NCBI GenBank assembly: GCA_905221605.1 | Contig: CAJNDS010000044.1 | Span: 43,501 to 107,500 of the forward strand | DNA length: 64,000 nucleotides | Source of the DNA: Symbiodinium natans | Lineage: Eukaryota > Sar > Dinophyceae > Suessiales > Symbiodiniaceae | Direction: 5' to 3' | Shown: positions 29,591 to 41,100 of the stretch, piece by piece | How the letters are laid out: every line of letters begins with the position of its first letter | How positions within the stretch are numbered: position 1 is the first letter of the stretch | The notes under the pieces: generated by a model | Database searches by the model: none | What the model saw: the letters and a program-made list of their open reading frames with translations, nothing else | Told to the model about the DNA's origin: nothing | Made by a program: the position numbers and the translations under genes

Positions 29591-31297
29591 AAGAAGGAGG
29601 CTCGGAGCAGCCAGCAAGCACTCGCAGACAACAGTCCTGTGTTGTATTTCGAGTTTGGCACGCCCCTACGCTAGTCGCCACGTGCTTGCACCCTAAGGGC
29701 ACCAAAGCACACGCCATAGTGGATCGGGAGATGGAAAGATTGGGGGATTCCCCGAAGTGTTCAAAGCTGGTCAGACACCTCCCGACATGGCGAGGGAGGC
29801 CGCTAGGACCTCAAGCAGATGAGAATCCGTCTTGTTCGTGGCGAAACACTTGTGAAAGCCAGTGTACCTGCACTTTGCATGTCGCCAAATGGAAGGAGTT
29901 CAACCACCTGCAATGACCGCCACAGTGCCCCACAGGCTACTCCCGTGTGACACCGTCAGGGGCGCCAAAAAAAAACGCGGCGCTGCAACAGGCAGGGGAC
30001 CAACAATAACTAGGCCTAACAACACCGAGCCAAGTGGCAGTCATGACGTGAAGTTGGCATCTGGCCAGCAAGGGGCTATGAGGCGTGACGGTGACCCACA
30101 ATGTGCAACACCCTCGGGGGCACCTAGCCAACATCCACGCCGTCCTCTTCGTCAAGACCAACAGCCAACAGCTGACTGGTCCTGAAGCGTCGACTGCCCC
30201 GCCGGAGCACGCGCAACAGTGAACGTTGCGAGGACACTCCGCGACGTGCGCCTCAGCTGTGAAGACAAGTGGAGACAGGGAAGGATGGCAGCGGCACCAG
30301 CGCAACTATTACATGAACGCTTACGCCCCGGACTTGAAGAGTAAGCGCGTAGCCCTGATTGCAGAAACATGGACAGACCACCACGTGAATGGGAAGAGCG
30401 GCCGACTCACCACCAGATCCCGGACACCGGACGGAGAGCCCCCATGTGCCACCACGCGAAGGCATCCCCACACCAGCCGGAGCACCACATTGACAACACA
30501 ATGCTGACCGATCCGAAAGGGCCACCCTCTCCCCACCTACGCCACGGGAGGCTGGAGACCGGGACCAGGAGAAGCGCGTCGAGGCGGAGACCGAGGAAGC
30601 AGAGCACTTCATGCTTACAACACAACGGCGGATGGGTCAAAGAGGCATGGGAGAAGAGAGCCACCGTGCAAGCAAATAGCCAGACTTGCTAAGGCAAAAC
30701 GCGCAAGAGAGGGAGCTTCGGGATTTCTGGTTGTCTTAGGTCGGGCTGATGCCCAAGCCTCCATTGTGCCGCTCTATTCTGGTTGGGCACTATTTAACAT
30801 AAAGCCATCTGTCAATCCTCGGACGTACTCACCTGCACAGCTCCTACCAGGGAGGGTCTCTCACCTGCCATTTCTCCCAATCGGTAATCGTAATTATGCA
30901 TTTGGCCTTAATTGAGGGCAGAATCCACAGCTCGGTACAACCAAATAGGAGTGCACGTTTTTGGCCTGCCCCAAAGATGGACACTTGGCAATGCTGTTTC
31001 GCAATTGTCCCAGCTGATGTTCGTCTTCCTTCCTTGGCACAGTGTTTTTTGCAAAGGTACCCCAAAACCCCCGAAGCCGGGAGTACCCGAACCCAAAGGG
31101 GTAGCAACAGTGCACAGGGAGCCGACCCATGATGGTTAATGTAGTTCGGTTCGTGTTGGGGGAGTAGGAGATGGGGAAGCTCCACGTTGTGCCGGGCACC
31201 AATATCACACATCCTCACACCGACTGACCCGGTGAAGGCACGGTAAACCGTGCCTTCTGGCGGCCCATTTGATTGGGGGGGGGGGCAATACGTGCGG

Positions 31298-31507
31298 AAG
31301 GAAGGAAGGAAGGAAGGAAGGAAGGAAGGAAGGATGAGAGGATGAGAGGATGAGAGGATGGGAGGATGGGAGAATGAGATGAGAGAATGAGAGAATGAGA
31401 GAATGAGAGAATGAGAGAATGAGAGAATGAGAGAATGAGAGAATGAGAGAATGAGAGAATGAGAGAATGAGAGAATGAGAAAATGAGAAAAAATGAGAGA
31501 ATGAGAG

Positions 31508-31540
<33 letters not shown>
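31298..31540 (+). repeat. GGAA, GGATGAGA and GAATGAGA arrays
   Basis: A run of GGAA units (about 31298-31335), GGATGAGA units, then roughly 15 copies of GAATGAGA (about 31372-31510), ending in GA repeats. A further GA block lies at 31640-31800. Intronic simple sequence. Confidence 0.95.
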
Positions 31541-31548
<8 letters not shown>

Positions 31549-31895
31549 ATGTTTTCACCTCGTGAACGGACCTCGTGGACTGGGCGCGCCTGTGGGCGCG
31601 GAGGGTCTTCGGGCCCGTCATGCCCCCTAGAAAAGATAGAAGAAGAAGAGAGACAGAGAGGGAGAGAGAGAGAGAGAGAGAGAGGGAGGGGGGGAGGGAG
31701 GGAGAGAGAGAGAAGGGGGGCGGAAGGAAAGTTTCACCAGAGGGCTTTTCAGCGTCCCTTCAAGCCCAGCAGAAGGACAGAGAGAGAGAGAGAGAGCCAG
31801 AATCTATGTGTGTCTGTGTGTGTGAGGTGCGATTGTTTTCATCACCTTTCTTTCTTCATCGCGTGTTTCCTGGACCCCCTTTGTGCACTCCTCAG

Positions 31896-32110
31896 CTCGG
31901 GAGGTGATCACTCCCCCGGAGCTCCTTTCGAAGTTTCACAGCAGCCGTGGCAGGAGAGGGGGAAAGTCTTAAACTTCTCTTTTCTCAAAACGCACTCTTC
32001 AACGATTATCTTAAAACGTTTTGTGTATGTGTTTTTGTTTGTTTTTTTCTCTCTTCCCCTCTCTCCCCCTCTCTCCCCCTCTCTCCCCCTCTCTCCCTCC
32101 CTCTCTCTCC

Positions 32111-32152
<42 letters not shown>

Positions 32153-32331
32153 TTAAGGAACCTTTCATTCTTTTTGAGAGTCTCGCTCTCACTCTCGCTC
32201 TCGCTCTCGCTCTGGCTCTCTCTCTCTCTCTCTCCCTCTCTCTCTCTCTCTTTCCTGAGAGGATCACGGGCTCCACGGCCACCTTCGGAGCGCCCTTCTA
32301 CGGGGACGTGGTGATGGGCCGCCTGGTGCGC
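31896..32331 (+). CDS. Receptor exons: start of the lumenal domain
   Basis: After CTCCTCAG the first exon reads EVITPPELLSKF, matching the VSR mature start with its conserved V.SP..L pattern. After a 250-base CT tract and CTGAG the second reads RITGSTATFGAPFYGDVV then MGRLVR, matching the FG.PQYGG..VG block that begins the PA region. The second exon ends before GTCTGC. Confidence 0.75.
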
Positions 32332-35098
32332 GTCTGCAACTGTTGGAATGTTGGAGTTGCTTGGGAGAGAGAACCGCAACAAAACAAAGAAGCGAGCGAG
32401 GGAGGGAACGCAAAGCATGCACCCCCCAAACGCAAATGGGGTCACAGAAAGCTCTGGATGCTCTGCTCATAGCCGGAGTTTGCATTCGTCTCAGCAAAAA
32501 GTGTTTGCCGTGTGGCCCGTCGCCAGCAGGTGTACGGCCTCTCCAAACACAATGACGTCTATTGCAACGAGGACGATCGGGGGTTTCTTGTTGCGAGGCA
32601 CGAGCGCTTAGGTATATCACATATATATATACATATATACATATCATCTGCATCTTTGATGGGACCTCTTTCCCACACAGGATGACTACGATGTTCCGAG
32701 CCCCGAGACGTTTCAGACGGAAGGCAGCAGCTACCGCAAGGCGGAGAGTCGAGTTGTTTGAAGTCCGAAGGAGGCTTCAGAAGGAGGCAACTTCTGCTTT
32801 TGAATGGAATTTAGCGGCCAAACCCTGACGATTGAGGTGAAGCTGTTGAACATAATAATGGTGCGCCGGGGCAAGTGCTCCTTCACTACGAAGGCCAATG
32901 CTGGAGAGTGATGTGTTGCACAATGTGTTGCACAATCGTCAGTCTTTGCTTTCCCTAGGGGCATCGGGCTTCGGCGTGTTTTTTTTTGTTGGGGGCCTGT
33001 GGGTTTGGGGAATGTCGGCTGTTTGGATGTGGGACGTGCTTTGAGGCCTCAAGATGATGTGTATTGTGAAAGGCCTAAGGACGGGCATGGCCGCCCTAGC
33101 CGGCGCAGAAGCCTCTTAAGCCCAACTCTCTCAAATTGACTCTCAAATTGACTCTCTATTTTTTTGTCTGCTCCACACTCTCAGAGAAAAAGTCTCGAGG
33201 TGAAGGTGGCACAGGACAAGGGCGCCCACGCAGTGATCATCGTGGATCGCGAGGAGAGCGTTTTGGAGAGCCAAGAGCTAAAAGTCAAACAAAGGGGAGC
33301 AAAAGACGGCGGGAATCCTTCGGTTCTCAGCTCCTCTCACTTTCTCTCACTTTCTCTCACTTTCTCTCACTTTCTCTCACTTTCTCTCACTTTCTCGCAC
33401 TTTCTCGAACAGACCAAAACAACATGCTGAAAAAGGACTCGACCCTGACGGCCCAGAGCCTGTCGAATATCATCGTGGCCGACGACGGCTACGGCAGCAG
33501 TGTATACATTCCCTCGGCGGCTGGCCGAGCTTGGATTTTCACTGGCGTCGCACACGGGCGTCGCGAACGCCAAATCTCTCTGCACAGTGCAAGAATGTTG
33601 TGTGTGTGTGTGTATGTGTTTGTGTTGCTTTTCGTGTATTTCTTTTGTCTTGTGTGTCTGATACCTTGTGGTTTTCTTAAGTTGTTTTTTTTGGTGAGGT
33701 CCTGATCTCCAAAGAGGACGGCCAGGAGCTCATCAGCGCCGTCCAGTCCACGGAGGTCGAGAACCGGAGAGAGGGGGAGAACATTTGAGAGAGCAGAGAA
33801 CACATTGAAACGCCTCTAACTTCTCTCTTCCCCCGATTCTCGACCCTTGAGATTCATATCTGAACCCCCTGCATTCCTCTGATCGCTCAGTGAAGCAGGT
33901 GAAGTCGCCTGCCTGCGTGTTGTTACAAAAGCAGTCCTTCCGACAACCCAAGTAAGGCCTTAGCGCAAGAACGTGAAGAAAACAAGCGTTGGAACTTTCA
34001 AAACTAGACCTTTTTGCGTCAAACTCAGATATTGTTGCATACGTGCGATGGGGTTCTTATTCCTGTATTGAGATGCGGTGTTTCTTTTGATCGCTCAGTC
34101 GGCAAAGCGGGGATAAGTCAATGGTGCTAGCTTGAGTTTCCTCATGCCAATTCTTTTGCATAGGCAAGCTTTTCTTTCTTTAGTACTCTCAAAAGAAGCA
34201 AGAAGTCCTCCAGTAGAAAATCCTCTATTTCACCCTCTTGCTACGCAAGTTTTTGTGAAAAGTGCTTCCGCCACGATTGCAGCCTCCCGGCACAACAGGA
34301 ATGAACATAATCAAGCGCCCCCAGACACCACAAGAGCAAGAGCAACATGCCTCTGCCGCGACAACAGCCAATGACCATCTCGGAATCATCTCGACATCGG
34401 GATGTCGCCAGGTCGTGATCGAGTTGGCGTGGAACTTGCCAACCGATCATGTGGTCACCATGGACATGTGGATGAGCTCGGGCTCCAGCCAGTCCATGCA
34501 ATTCCTCAAGGACTCATTCGCGAGAGAGTTCAACAGGAAGAGAGAGAGAGGGAGAGAGAGAGAGAGAGAGAGAGCGGGAGAACAAGAGGCAACGATAGAG
34601 AACACGGTCCTTTTGCTCGCGCCACTGCCCGGTGTGTAGGAGTTTGCCCCGAAGCGGCGGGTCCTGAACGAGGTCATGATCTTCAACCCTCATTACGTGC
34701 GGACCCCCAAACGTGTGCTCTGTTGCGTGGCAATGAGACACTGGAGTCTCCAACGGAGTCTGCAACTTGAGAGCGAATCTCGAGCGACACTTGGAACACC
34801 GATTTGTATGAAACGAATCCGATAGAGACCCCTCTTGAGTCAAGCGCGGGCCGTACCAGAACAAGCGATCCGAGTCCTGCACAGAGTTGGCCAAAGAGCT
34901 GAGTCAGCAAAACGAGACCGAGTAAGACAGCGGGCTGGTTTAGGGTTTTTAAGGTTTCGGGTGTTTAGGGTTTTGGGGTTTACGATTCGTTAGGTGTAGA
35001 GTGTCTATTTAGGGAGTGTTAAGGTGGTTTGGGGCTTTAGGGTTTGTTGGGAGCAGCTTACGGTTTTTTAAATGTTATAAGGTATTGTGTTGTTTTTT

Positions 35099-35129
<31 letters not shown>

Positions 35130-38100
35130 GGCAGGGTTTCCAGGGTTTTAGGTTTTCTAGGGCTTTTGGGGACTTTAGGGTTTGAAGAGCTTTTCGGGGT
35201 TTAGGGATTTTGGGTTTCTGGTAAAAGGGGTTCGTGTTGTTAAGGTTTGTTCGTTCTGAGGGTTTGGGGTTTGAGGGTTTAGGGTTTTCAGAGGAACTCG
35301 GACGAGGCCACGAGCAGTAAGTGAGCGGGCGGGGGTGGCTACGGAGCAAATAAAGGAAACGCGCCCCTGCGGCCGTGGAGTCAACCCGCAGCTTCAACAA
35401 TCGTTTTGAGTTGGTTGAGATCCCGGAGTTGGGGCTTCTCTAGCCCTCTCCTACATAGTTGTCCCTTTAGTCTGCCATCCCCTCCTAAGCCCTCTAAGCC
35501 CCGTAATGTTCGTCCACTTGTGGTTAGACCCACTAAGCCCCTTAAGCGTGCACCACCGTATCATATTAAAAATCGGACAATGCGGCAAAATGTTGAAAAA
35601 TGCGGTAACATGTTGAATTTACAGGTTCATTAGATAATATTGGTGAACATATGACATGTTGAAAAAGATCTGTATTGTCATGTAAGAAGTAAAATAGAAT
35701 ATATAAATAGAGGTATATATACCAAGGATTACATTAGATTTTTTGGTTTTGTTTCAAGTGTTTTAATCAGTCTCTGAAACTCCTGGCTCCCGAGGACCAT
35801 TAAGGCACTTGAAACACTTGAAATACTTGAAGCATTTACTTTCCTTGCGTGGAGGGATATTCAAGTGTTTTGTGAAAGCTTGAGTCACTTGAACACTTAT
35901 CTCCGGAGACAACTGTTTTAAGTGTTTCAAGCGTTTCAAGTGTTTCAGGTGTTTTAATGGATTGGGGAATTCCCAGAAGTTTGCCCCAGCCCATTAAACC
36001 AGTTGAAAACACTTGAAAACACTTGAAAACACTTGAAAGGCTTGAAACGCTTGAAACACTCTCTCCCCGGAGAAAAGTGTTTCAAGTGTTTCAAGTGCTT
36101 CAAATCACTTGAGACGAAATGCCAGAACGGAACGGATCTCTGCAGAGAAATGCGTTCCAGCGTTTCAAGCTGTTCAAGTGTTTCAAGTGTTCAGGTGTTT
36201 TAACGGGATGGGGAACGTCACTCGGAATTCCAGAACTTGAAATTTGCGCGCTTACGCTTCTCAAGTGTTTCAAGTGTTTTTGACTGTTTTACTGGGTTGG
36301 GGAAAATCCTGAAAAATATCAATTCTTGAGATTGGGTTCCGAAATTTTGCCAGAGAGACAAACCTCAAAGGCAAAGAGCATCAAGCATGCAACAATTGCA
36401 ACAGTTGCAGCAATTCCCATCGCCTCTGAAGGGGAGTCTGAGGCTGTCTTCTCCATGGACACCAATGACCCAGCGTGCAGCTCAGTGATTTTGTGGTGTG
36501 TGCGAGTCTTCTGTGCAGTTCTGGCGTGCAGTTTCCCTTCACTCAGGCAGTGTACTCCGGGGTCTGCTTGGATAGTGCAGGAAGCAAGGGCGAGTTCTGT
36601 GCGGAGGAGATCCGACACCCCGATCTGGAATGAAGTACTTGAAGTACCCCTCAATACATTGCCCAGCCCATGTCCTCGGCGATTTCGCCAAGATGTCGTC
36701 AAGCCAAGCCAGCGAGAGGCCCAACACCAACATCCTTGCGCCCTCAGAAAGTCGTATTGGTAGGCTTGAGGCAGGTTTTAATGGAGGGTTCTCGAGCTGT
36801 TTCGTTTTGAGCGCTCCTCTTTTCCGCATCAGCGGCTCAGTAGGGAAATTGAAAAACCGAGAAGAGATAAAGGCGAAATGGAGGGTTCCGGAGCGCAGGG
36901 GCAAGGTTATTCGGGCCAGGAAGGAGCTGATTGCTGTTTTTTTTTGGTTAGAGGTTTGTTAGGGCGGGAGCTTGTATCATAGTGCTTCGTTATTCCCAAA
37001 GCCACACACACACACCAAGTTGCTATCAGCGTCCAAGCACGAACCCTACATGCCTGCAACGACGCATCGTGTTCCATTAGATGGACAAACAGCATTTCAT
37101 GTGGAGGGGAAGAAGTCACATTCTTTCATGTCAGAAATGGCCCCCCCAACCAACCACAACAGCACCAAGAGGGTGAGAGAGCGAGAGAGGGAAGAGAGGG
37201 AAGAGAGAGAATCAACAGCCAGAAGCACCAAGAGCCCCAAGTGCCCCAAGAGCCCCAAGAGAACACGAGGGTTGACACTTCAGACCTGCTGCAGTGTGTG
37301 ACTTTTGTGGAGTGGTGGGAGGATCCAGATGGTGCGGGGGATGTGACGGGCAAGGAGGACGCGCTTTCAAGTTTATAAGTGTGCCACATTTTTCCGTTCT
37401 TTCCCGTCTTAGGCAAGTTCGGGCATGCTCTTTTCTGAGCACTCACCTTTGCTGCCTCTGGAGTGCCCAATGACTAGGTCCTTGAGGAGGATGTGCGGCA
37501 GCTGTGCATTCACGAAGCCAAGAAGGCAGCTACGAAAGTCCGTGTCAGTTCTTCTTCATTTGTTGCCTCTGCCTTGGCTGAGTGCAGGTCGCCAGGACAG
37601 CATTCCAGACTTTGATGACTTGTTGTTGTGACACGCTCCGGTGGCTTCCGGCGTACGGTGTTTGGGGTGTTTGGGTGGTTTTTCCTGGTTTCGAGCCGCG
37701 GGTTTTTATGCGTTCGAGGCGCGCGCTTTGGGCGGTGCGAACTTGCGAACCCCTTTGCATTTGCCCATGGTCTTGAGGCTTAGGTTAGCAGGAGCGTTGG
37801 GACTCCACCAAGCATAGCTAGAGTCTAGAGGACACAGAAGGAAAACAGCACGAGCAAATCACCTCTTTACTTGTCATATGCCAATTGACAATTTGGTTGT
37901 CTGCACTCCGCAGGACGAGCATGGAGGTCAGCAGAGGTGGTCAGATCGTCGAGCGGCTCGGCTCGATCAGAATGGAATCATTGAAGAGAGTAGGAATAGA
38001 ATGGAATAGAGTCAGGTTGAAAGAAAGGTACTTTGCGGGTTGTGTGGGCCTCGCTGTGAGATTGCAAGACTAAGGTATGCAAAGGAGTACTGGGACTACA

Positions 38101-41100
38101 TGGAGAAGTATCCGGTCAGGCAAGAGAATTGACAGAGCCACAGATCCCACGCACGTCGTGCACGTCGCTTTGAGCTGCGAGGTGCCCCGTGGATGGCACT
38201 GGGGCCAAGAAGTTCGGCCAGGAGTGCTCCATCGCGGTCATGAAGGAGGCGAGGAGACGGCAGAGATGTGGAAAACGTCGAAAGCACGCACATCCTCCCC
38301 CCGTGCTTTCTTCTGAGGTCGGCGTCGACCCGGATGAGATCATCCAGTGCGCGATGACGACCAAGGTGGAGTCTCCCCGGCCAGTTCTTCGAAGGTTCGA
38401 GATACAGCTGAGAGCGAAGAAAAGAGAGAGAGAACAGAGAGAACAGCAAAAGGGGCAAAAGGGGCAAAAGGCAAAACACAACTCTTTTCTCTCCAATATC
38501 GGAAAGAGCGCGAGAGCCCAAGATGGCCATACTCTGTGGATGTTGCCAGGAAGTTGAGGCAACAGCTCCGAGACACGGCCGGGTACTGTGTGCTGCGATC
38601 TGCTGAGATGATCTGAGGTGTGTTTGCGGTTTTCGTCTCGATACATGAAGAGGAATTGCATGCTGAGAGCATACTGTCATCCGCTGTAAAAGTAAGCCTG
38701 AAGTCCTCAAAACACAAGCATCACCTCACCGCGTCCGAGTTCGGCTCCACGCATCGCACGATGCGGCGCACGACGTTGCGGTCCATGTCCAGCGCACCCA
38801 CAGCGCACACTCAGCCTCCGTTCTGACCCAGAATTCAACGTTTTGCTTTCGGCTCGCCTCTCCTTTGTGCTTCGCTTTGGTTGTCTTGGCTCGTCTGTGT
38901 CTTATATGACTTTCTACTTTGCGTCTACTCATGCGCGAGCAGCTGCGAAAAATCACTCACGAACCCTCATGGAAGTACTTTCCGGCCGCTGTATCTTCTA
39001 CGCAAGTCAGGCATTGACATGCCCCCAAACTAATTCCTAGCACGCAAGCACTCAAACCCACAAACCCTGAACATCCTTGGCTCCCAAAGACCTCAAGCCC
39101 GACTAGCACAGACCTTCCCAGATCGCCCCAGCCAAGGGTCAGGAAACCTCGTTTCGAAGCGTGAAGCTGCGACGCTCTTTTTGTATTGGTTAATGATGGT
39201 TAATGGCAGGAAAGCGTTGATCAATTCTGATATGCGACAAGCTTTAAGTTGCGTTTGAGAGAATGCAGTTGGCCCCGGCTTCTCATTAATCTTAAGGCCT
39301 TGCTGAAGCCTTGTGCCCCATACTGTACGCATAATCCGCTCTCTTATTTCCATTTTTGTATTTGTCCATGAGGTAGAGCGGGGAAGCTTTTTGTATGTTT
39401 CACGTTTGTTAGTTCATGACACAACTTCTTTTATGTTAACAAGAGGTACGATAATTGTAAACGCTTGCACGCGCCGCCTCGGCGGCCGGGCTGGCCCAAC
39501 GCGGGGGTGCAGCGCCCGCATCGCAAATTAGGAACGCCAAGTCCTATGTCATTTGGTGCAGCATCACGCACGTCATGAGTTCAGGAGTAGGGGTTTGCAG
39601 GGTCCGTGGGACCGTTTCAACAGTGGGGGGGGGGTCCCAGCAGGTCGCAAAAGAAGCCGAGGCGAACTTTCGGTACTCTCAACAAGACGCTAAGACGCTG
39701 GGAAGATCTGGGAAGAAGTCGTTTGATTTCTTTCGGTTCTTAAAGCTTAAAGTCCCCTCGTCTGTGCAGCCTTCCGCGTCGTGTAGTCTCGCGTGTCGCC
39801 CTCAGAAGTAAGCGTTGGCGGGCTTCGGGCCTCTCTTAGTCTCTTGGAGCGTTTTCTTTCGTTCACGCCGCCCTCAGCAGCAGGAGCAGGTCAGTTTGAG
39901 GACAGCTGCTTCTGTTCGTACGCGTTTCAATAAAGTAAATGGGCAGGAGAGAAATACAATGTCAATATGAAACGCGGCTTATTCGTGTTACTAACTGCCG
40001 ATCTCATATTGACATGTCTTGGGCAGGATGCGTCATAGCACGTAAACTGCTTACACAGCAGACATCGAACGAGCAGCTCGTAAACAGCGCGCCCCACAGT
40101 GCCCCGGACTTAACACAACTTCTCTGTAGGGCTTCAAAGTGGAAAATCCCAACATCAAACATCAACCCCTGAAAACCCCGCCACCGCACCACAACCGGGG
40201 GATGTTTCTTCCATGATTGGAGACCATCCTTTCGCAGGGGCCCCTTGGACCCAGCCATATGGCGAAGCAGAAAGTAGGCGCGCCAGTCTTCGCAAAAGGC
40301 ATATGACCATTGTGTGCTTTCCCCAGAGGCAGAAATTCAAAAGAAGACATCTCTCTGAAGCAGTTGACATGTTCACGTTTCATTTGATCACTTGAAAATC
40401 TTCGCTGCCACTGTGAAGGAGATGCTGTTTCGCTTGAGACTCTTCCTGCTTCCATGAATGCGGTTGAATGCACGCCTTTTGCTTCAGTAGCTGTGATTGT
40501 AGACATGCCGTTTTACATGAGCTACCGAAAAGGGCGAGCCGACTTCTGGCCATGCACCATTCTTGGGGTTTCCATATTCGCGCCTGGTTGGAGATAAAGG
40601 ATCTGTTGCAGGTGCTTGTCGGTCCAGTCCTATTGCTCGTTCATCCCCCCAAAAGACTCTAATCCTTAGTATAGGAACCTGGCCCAGATGTTGGAAGCCC
40701 TCATATGCTTCTGGAGCAGTGCTGCATTGACCTGTCGGGGAAAGCGCGAAACCGAGAGGTGACGTGCTCTTCCCATGGTCTTTTGGACCACGAGAAACAC
40801 AAACAGTTGTGTGCACCGGAAAGCTTGAAGCCACAACAGTCACAATCCTCACTTTGTCACCTTCCACTCACGAAAGTGCGAAAAGTGCTAGAACCTATCC
40901 GAACCAGCCGATGAGACTCGGTACTGGCAGCATGCGACGCCAAGCATGCGCACTGACAATTCACATCTTGGCTCAGAAATCTGAGTGCTTTTGGCTTCCC
41001 TCATCCGACAACATTCACAGCTTTAGACAAGTCATATGGGAACCAGGCTTGGTCGGACCAAGCGATCCGGGTGAACGGCTGGCGCTTCAAGGGCATCGTC

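Noticed and set aside
31205-32472. Long frames of [14 protein letters not shown] and SLSLSL type
   Set aside because: Microsatellite translations. Only the short non-repetitive parts that match receptor exons were kept.
40162-40506. 114-codon minus-strand frame
   Set aside because: The + strand over the same bases has an ATG-led frame and a continuing frame with more convincing residues.
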